Source: an uncultured Chryseobacterium sp. (GTDB taxonomy: Bacteria > Bacteroidota > Bacteroidia > Flavobacteriales > Weeksellaceae). From it: DNA of 64,000 nt. The notes beneath the pieces were generated by a model. It was not told where the DNA came from. It worked only from the letters and a program-made list of their open reading frames with translations, and ran no database searches. Within the stretch, counting starts at the first letter, position 1. Each line of letters begins with the position of its first letter. Positions 60,370 to 64,000 of the stretch are shown here, piece by piece. The position numbers were made by a program, and so were the translations under genes. The stretch spans positions 1 to 64,000 of the forward strand of contig CAJYLH010000027.1 in assembly GCA_913775525.1 (NCBI GenBank), read 5' to 3'.

Positions 60370-61168
60370 TATCGTCTAGTTTAGTGATTGTATTATCAAT
60401 AGTTTTGTTATTCTCCAGTAAATATTCCCTCAGTTCCTTAAATAACTCTGACGAATAAACGAAATCAATCAGGTTTTTATTGCCGGCGGTAATCAGAATA
60501 TCTTTATTTCCTTCCCATTCTTTAATACCCAATCGTAAGTAAACGATCTTTTCACCAATCGTCATTACGGAATTCATATCGTGGGTGTTGATAATCGTTG
60601 TGGTATTATATTCCTGTGTAATTTCCAGCAAAAGGTCATCAATGACATTGGAAGTATAAGGATCCAATCCGGAATTCGGCTCGTCACAGAACAGGTATTT
60701 AGGGTTGTTTACAATCGCCCTTGCAATCGCTACCCTTTTCTGCATTCCCCCCGAGATTTCAGAAGGATATTTTCTGTTGGCCTTGTCAAGGTGCACCCTT
60801 CCGATGACATCAAAAACCCTCTTCTTTTTTTCCCTGAATGTTAAATTGGTAAACATATCCAGTGGGAACATGATATTTTCTTCTACGGTTAACGAGTCAA
60901 AAAGGGCACTTCCCTGGAATACCGTCCCAATTTCAGAACGTAAGTGTTGCTTTTCCTCCCTGGTCATGACATTGATATCTTTGCCATCAAATAGGATTTC
61001 TCCTGAAGAAGGCTGGTAGACATTCAGGAGGCTTTTGAGGAAAACCGTTTTTCCGGAACCACTCTGCCCGATAATGAGATTCACCTTTCCTTTATCAAAC
61101 GTTGTTGAAATTCCCTTAAGCACTTCAACCTGATCAAAACTCTTTTTAAGATCTTTTACCTCAATCAT
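60353..61168 (-). CDS. Mla-type ABC transporter ATP-binding protein
   Basis: The 271-residue ATPase has Walker A GQSGSGKTV, ABC signature ISGGMQKRVAIARA, Walker B LFCDEPNSGLDP and switch His in INTHDMNSV. It is the MlaF-like partner of the MlaE-type permease encoded directly upstream; the start ATG at 61168 overlaps the permease stop by one base. I reject the longer frame, which runs back into the permease gene. The system moves phospholipids between the two membranes. Confidence 0.92.
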   Translation of the reverse strand: MIEVKDLKKSFDQVEVLKGISTTFDKGKVNLIIGQSGSGKTVFLKSLLNVYQPSSGEILFDGKDINVMTREEKQHLRSEIGTVFQGSALFDSLTVEENIMFPLDMFTNLTFREKKKRVFDVIGRVHLDKANRKYPSEISGGMQKRVAIARAIVNNPKYLFCDEPNSGLDPYTSNVIDDLLLEITQEYNTTTIINTHDMNSVMTIGEKIVYLRLGIKEWEGNKDILITAGNKNLIDFVYSSELFKELREYLLENNKTIDNTITKLDDNEKDT

Positions 61169-61920
61169 CAGCTTAGTATTAACTGGGTTAAAATTAATTC
61201 CGAAATAATAATGAATACCATGGTCCATACTACAGCCTGCGTACTGGCCCTACCTACTTCCAGTGAACCTCCCTTTACGAAATAACCGAAATAAGAGGGA
61301 ACGGAAGCAATGATAAAGGCAAATACAATGGTTTTGGTAAAGGCGTAGTAAACAAAAAGACTAGGCATATACATCTGGATTCCCGTAATGTAATCATTTT
61401 CAGTCCAGTTGCCCGTTAAGATACCGGCAAGATACCCTCCGCCAATACCAAACACAATGCTGATGGCAATAAGCAGGGGATTGAAAATCATACAGGCCAT
61501 AATCTTCGGAAGTATGAGGAAATTGGGCGAGTTTACCCCCATGATATCCAGGGCATCGATTTGTTCGGAAACCCTCATGGTACCGATGCTGGAAGCAATA
61601 TAAGAACCTACTTTCCCGGCCAGAATAAGACTGATGATGGTAGGAGAGAACTCCAGTACCAATACCGCTTTGGTAGCATATCCTACAAATGAAGGAGGAA
61701 TAGGGAATGAGGACGCATCAAAATTATTGAACATCTGAATGGCCACTACCGCTCCTACGAATATGGAAGTGAAGATGACCAGCCCAAAGGAATTGACCCC
61801 CAGATCATTGATTTCCCTCATGAACAGCTTCCAGAAAACTCTCATTTTCTGGGGCTTCTGAAGAGATTTGCCCAAAAGGATCATATACTCTCCTATGGCT
61901 GTAAAAAACTTTTTTAACAT
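61168..61920 (-). CDS. MlaE-family ABC transporter permease
   Basis: The 250-residue integral membrane protein has the MlaE/TTG2B pattern: five or so hydrophobic segments with SFGLVIFTSIFVGAVVAIQ, then GKVGSYIASSIGTMRVSEQIDALDIMGVN, the family-defining EQIDAL motif. With the ATPase it forms the core of a lipid transporter that keeps the outer membrane asymmetric. A substrate-binding MCE protein is not encoded next to it in this window. It is the first gene of the operon. Confidence 0.92.
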   Translation of the reverse strand: MLKKFFTAIGEYMILLGKSLQKPQKMRVFWKLFMREINDLGVNSFGLVIFTSIFVGAVVAIQMFNNFDASSFPIPPSFVGYATKAVLVLEFSPTIISLILAGKVGSYIASSIGTMRVSEQIDALDIMGVNSPNFLILPKIMACMIFNPLLIAISIVFGIGGGYLAGILTGNWTENDYITGIQMYMPSLFVYYAFTKTIVFAFIIASVPSYFGYFVKGGSLEVGRASTQAVVWTMVFIIISELILTQLILS

Positions 61921-61955
61921 ATCGCTAAATTAGACTTTTTTTATTAAAGCTTTAT

Positions 61956-63326
61956 TCATTTTGCATTTTTATCTCCGGTGATAACCAGTACTGCGGTCTT
62001 CACAATAATCACCAGATCCATGATGAAACTCCAGTGCCGTACATAAAAAGTATCGGCAAGCACCCGTTTATTCATTTCCACTTCAACATCCCCTGAATCA
62101 CCCCGTAAACCGTTTACCTGAGCAAGGCCCGTAATGCCCGGGCTTACCATGCTTCTGAGGCTGTACCGCCCTATTTTAGGCTTGTAATACTGGTCAACAG
62201 CCAACATGTGGGGACGTGGTCCTACGATGGACATTTCTCCCTTCAGTACATTAATGAACTGAGGCATCTCGTCCAGGCTGGTCTTCCTTAGCAGGCGCCC
62301 GAAACGGGTAATCCTGCTGTCATTCTCACAGGTCGTACGCGTTGCCGATTCATCATTCACCACCATAGTCCTGAATTTGATGCAGTTAAAAACCGCTTCA
62401 TGAAAGCCGTATCGCTTCTGGATGAAGAATACAGGGCCTTTTGAAGTCATTTTAATAATCAGTGCAATAAGCGGAAAAAGCCATGAACTGATAAGTACCA
62501 AAATAAGTACCGAAAAAACAATATCAAAGATTCTTTTTAAAAGAAAATTTGAAAAGTAGTCAAGAGGGTACCTGGCCTGGTTGAGGACCGGCTGGGTCTG
62601 GATGTAACCCATGTCATACAACAGGAAATCGCTCTGCGCAATACTGGGAACAAGGGAAATGTGCACTTTATTGTTTTCCGCCAGTTTAAAGACCTCTTTC
62701 TCCGTATCTTCGCTGAGGGAATTCTCCAGGGGAAGGAACAAAGTATAAATGCCATACTTTTTCCAGAAACTCACCAGCAATTCAGCATTGATGTCCGTTG
62801 TGCCGTAATCAAAAATCTTATATCCGTAATCTTTCCGTTCCGTGATAATATTCTTCAGGACGTCCGTAGCAGCATTCTCATCCAGGAACATCACATTCCT
62901 ATGATTGATCCCCAGGCTCCGCAGGTATTTTATGGCAAAGTAAATGAGCGATTTAACCAGGAAGATAAAACAGAAAAGATATACGGAAAGCCAGTATACG
63001 TCCGAATTGAAAAACGTATTATAGCTCACCTTGCTGATCAGCAGGATGCCGAGGATAAACAGCAGGCAATGGATAAGGAGCCGCTCAAGAAACAGCGTAT
63101 AGGTAAGGTTCCTTGCGATATTGTATATTTTTGTCCTGCCGCTCAGCAGCATCCAGAATAAAAACAGCAGGATCAGGGAAAACATATTCTGATACCAGGT
63201 TTCCTGATTGTACTTCAGGTGCTCGTTCCTGCTCACAAAAAAGAATATGAAGACTGATGCAATAACCAGAAGGTCAAGCAAAATAATAATCGATTTCACA
63301 TATCTAGAATATCGAATTCTCTGCAT
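61956..63326 (-). CDS. polyprenyl glycosylphosphotransferase (WcaJ-like)
   Basis: The 456-residue enzyme starts exopolysaccharide or capsule synthesis by moving a sugar-1-phosphate to undecaprenyl phosphate. It has about four N-terminal transmembrane helices, a cytoplasmic CoA-binding-like domain (about 130-250), a fifth helix near 275, and a C-terminal catalytic domain with FIQKRYGFHEAVFNCIKFRTM, RKTSLDEMPQFINVLKGEMSIVGPRP and the Pro-Gly-Ile-Thr-Gly loop. No other polysaccharide genes are in the window, so any such cluster is elsewhere. Confidence 0.92.
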   Translation of the reverse strand: MQRIRYSRYVKSIIILLDLLVIASVFIFFFVSRNEHLKYNQETWYQNMFSLILLFLFWMLLSGRTKIYNIARNLTYTLFLERLLIHCLLFILGILLISKVSYNTFFNSDVYWLSVYLFCFIFLVKSLIYFAIKYLRSLGINHRNVMFLDENAATDVLKNIITERKDYGYKIFDYGTTDINAELLVSFWKKYGIYTLFLPLENSLSEDTEKEVFKLAENNKVHISLVPSIAQSDFLLYDMGYIQTQPVLNQARYPLDYFSNFLLKRIFDIVFSVLILVLISSWLFPLIALIIKMTSKGPVFFIQKRYGFHEAVFNCIKFRTMVVNDESATRTTCENDSRITRFGRLLRKTSLDEMPQFINVLKGEMSIVGPRPHMLAVDQYYKPKIGRYSLRSMVSPGITGLAQVNGLRGDSGDVEVEMNKRVLADTFYVRHWSFIMDLVIIVKTAVLVITGDKNAK

Positions 63327-63366
63327 CTATTTCTTTTAGCGATACAAGGAGCTAATGTACGTAATT

Positions 63367-63999
63367 TTACGGTATATTCAGATATTTATGCGTCTGGACG
63401 GAAGCCTGCCATCTTGGATGGGCCAGAATAAAATCGGTAATTTTAGGATACATTTCGTCACGCTTGCTCCATTCACTTTGAAGGTATAGCTTACAGCTTT
63501 CAGAAACCCTGGCGGCCTGTTCTTCAGCAAAAGTAAAATCATGCTGATTAAAAATAATCACCTTCAGCTCATGTGCCTTTTGGTAGATTTCCTCTTTCGG
63601 CAGTCCGGTTTTCTTCGGCGACAGGGTAATCCAGTCCAGCTGTCCGCTCATAGGATAAGCTCCTGACGTTTCGATATGAATGGTGCATCCAAGAGCTTTT
63701 AGCCTGGAAGTGAGGATGTCCAGATTCCACATCAGAGGTTCACCACCCGTCAGTACAATGGTTTTACAATGGGCTGCTGCCGTTTCTGCAATTTCTTCCG
63801 CACTCATCAACGGGTGAAGGTCCGGGTTCCAGCTTTCCTTTACATCGCACCAGTGGCAGCCTACATCGCAGCCGCCCAGCCGGATGAAATAAGCTGCTTT
63901 CCCTGTATGCGCCCCTTCTCCCTGCAAAGTGTAAAAATGCTCCATTACGGGGAGCATTTTACCTTCTTGCAATAAAATATTTTTTTCTTCGCTGTTCAT
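63367..63999 (-). CDS. queE: 7-carboxy-7-deazaguanine synthase
   Basis: The 210-residue radical-SAM enzyme makes 7-carboxy-7-deazaguanine in queuosine synthesis. The cluster motif C44-X3-C48-X2-C51 is in GGCDVGCHWCDVKESW. The GGEPLMW substrate segment and FYTLQGEGAHTGKAAYFIRLGG are present. The start ATG is one base from the right window edge, so its promoter is not visible. It is followed by a 40-base gap to the glycosyltransferase gene on the same strand. Confidence 0.94.
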   Translation of the reverse strand: MNSEEKNILLQEGKMLPVMEHFYTLQGEGAHTGKAAYFIRLGGCDVGCHWCDVKESWNPDLHPLMSAEEIAETAAAHCKTIVLTGGEPLMWNLDILTSRLKALGCTIHIETSGAYPMSGQLDWITLSPKKTGLPKEEIYQKAHELKVIIFNQHDFTFAEEQAARVSESCKLYLQSEWSKRDEMYPKITDFILAHPRWQASVQTHKYLNIP

Positions 64000-64000
64000 G

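Noticed and set aside
1-64000. CRISPR array, prophage or rRNA operon
   Set aside because: No regularly spaced repeats, no phage structural genes and no rRNA sequence were found on reading through the window.

Overview
The window looks like a chromosomal segment of a Bacteroidota bacterium of class Flavobacteriia, most likely Chryseobacterium or a close relative. This rests on several things seen in the sequence: many promoter elements of the Bacteroidota type (TTG, about 20 bases, TAnnTTTG), two proteins with C-terminal type IX secretion sorting domains, a PorD/DUF4835 protein, flavobacterial-type LptE, BamD and RNA polymerase omega genes, and moderate GC content. Genus is inferred, not proven. 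No rRNA, CRISPR array, prophage or complete insertion sequence is present. The left edge carries the tail of an ISAon1-type transposase.

Layout. 1-2600: transposase tail, a 58-residue small ORF with its own terminator, tRNA-Asn with an ideal promoter and a perfect-stem terminator, the site-2 protease RseP and a small outer-membrane barrel protein. 2600-5600: a nitrilase-fold amidase convergent with a reduced-sulfur operon (CstB-like persulfide dioxygenase/rhodanese, rhodanese lipoprotein, thioredoxin). 5800-13800: HerA-like ATPase, an exonuclease with a degenerate GIY-YIG-like tail, LysA, a PoxB/MFS translationally coupled pair and a secreted TonB-C-like protein. 13900-20500: miaB, sigma-54 activator, membrane protein, lptE, a 794-residue acidic repeat protein with a TPR tail, and a small membrane protein. 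20800-22600 (minus): rnpA, tcdA, tatD. 22700-28800: TetR regulator, bamD, rpoZ, coaBC, porD, recN. 28900-33500: a two-gene ABC exporter and an ECF sigma / membrane anti-sigma-like / barrel protein operon. 33600-38300: divergent class II and class I fumarases, a class C beta-lactamase-like serine hydrolase and a small membrane protein. 38400-44600: an AraC regulator, a secreted propeller/FISUMP protein and a secreted GH13 alpha-amylase-like enzyme. 44700-52150: prfA, a secreted protein, prolyl oligopeptidase, an AT-rich lipoprotein, methylmalonyl-CoA mutase and a stress-type protein.

The most interesting region is 52200-56030. A short independent transcription unit (promoter, nested hairpins, 25-codon ORF, strong terminator) is followed by an extragenic repeat and degenerate tandem repeats. 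Then comes a cassette of RNA ligase RtcB, a nucleotidyltransferase-fold protein, peptide release factor H (PrfH) and a TPR protein. RtcB-PrfH pairs are associated with repair and rescue of damaged ribosomes. The nucleotidyltransferase-like protein, the TPR protein and the upstream RNA look like additional, possibly undescribed, parts of that system. Two tandem haem-c lipoproteins follow. The MutB-type mutase and its chaperone MeaB flank this whole block, which suggests it may be inserted accessory DNA.

56800-64000: meaB, a DUF4251 lipoprotein, an M48 metalloprotease lipoprotein, a small membrane/coiled-coil protein, a barrel protein, an Mla-type ABC ATPase and permease, a polyprenyl sugar-phosphate transferase that starts surface polysaccharide synthesis, and queE at the right edge.
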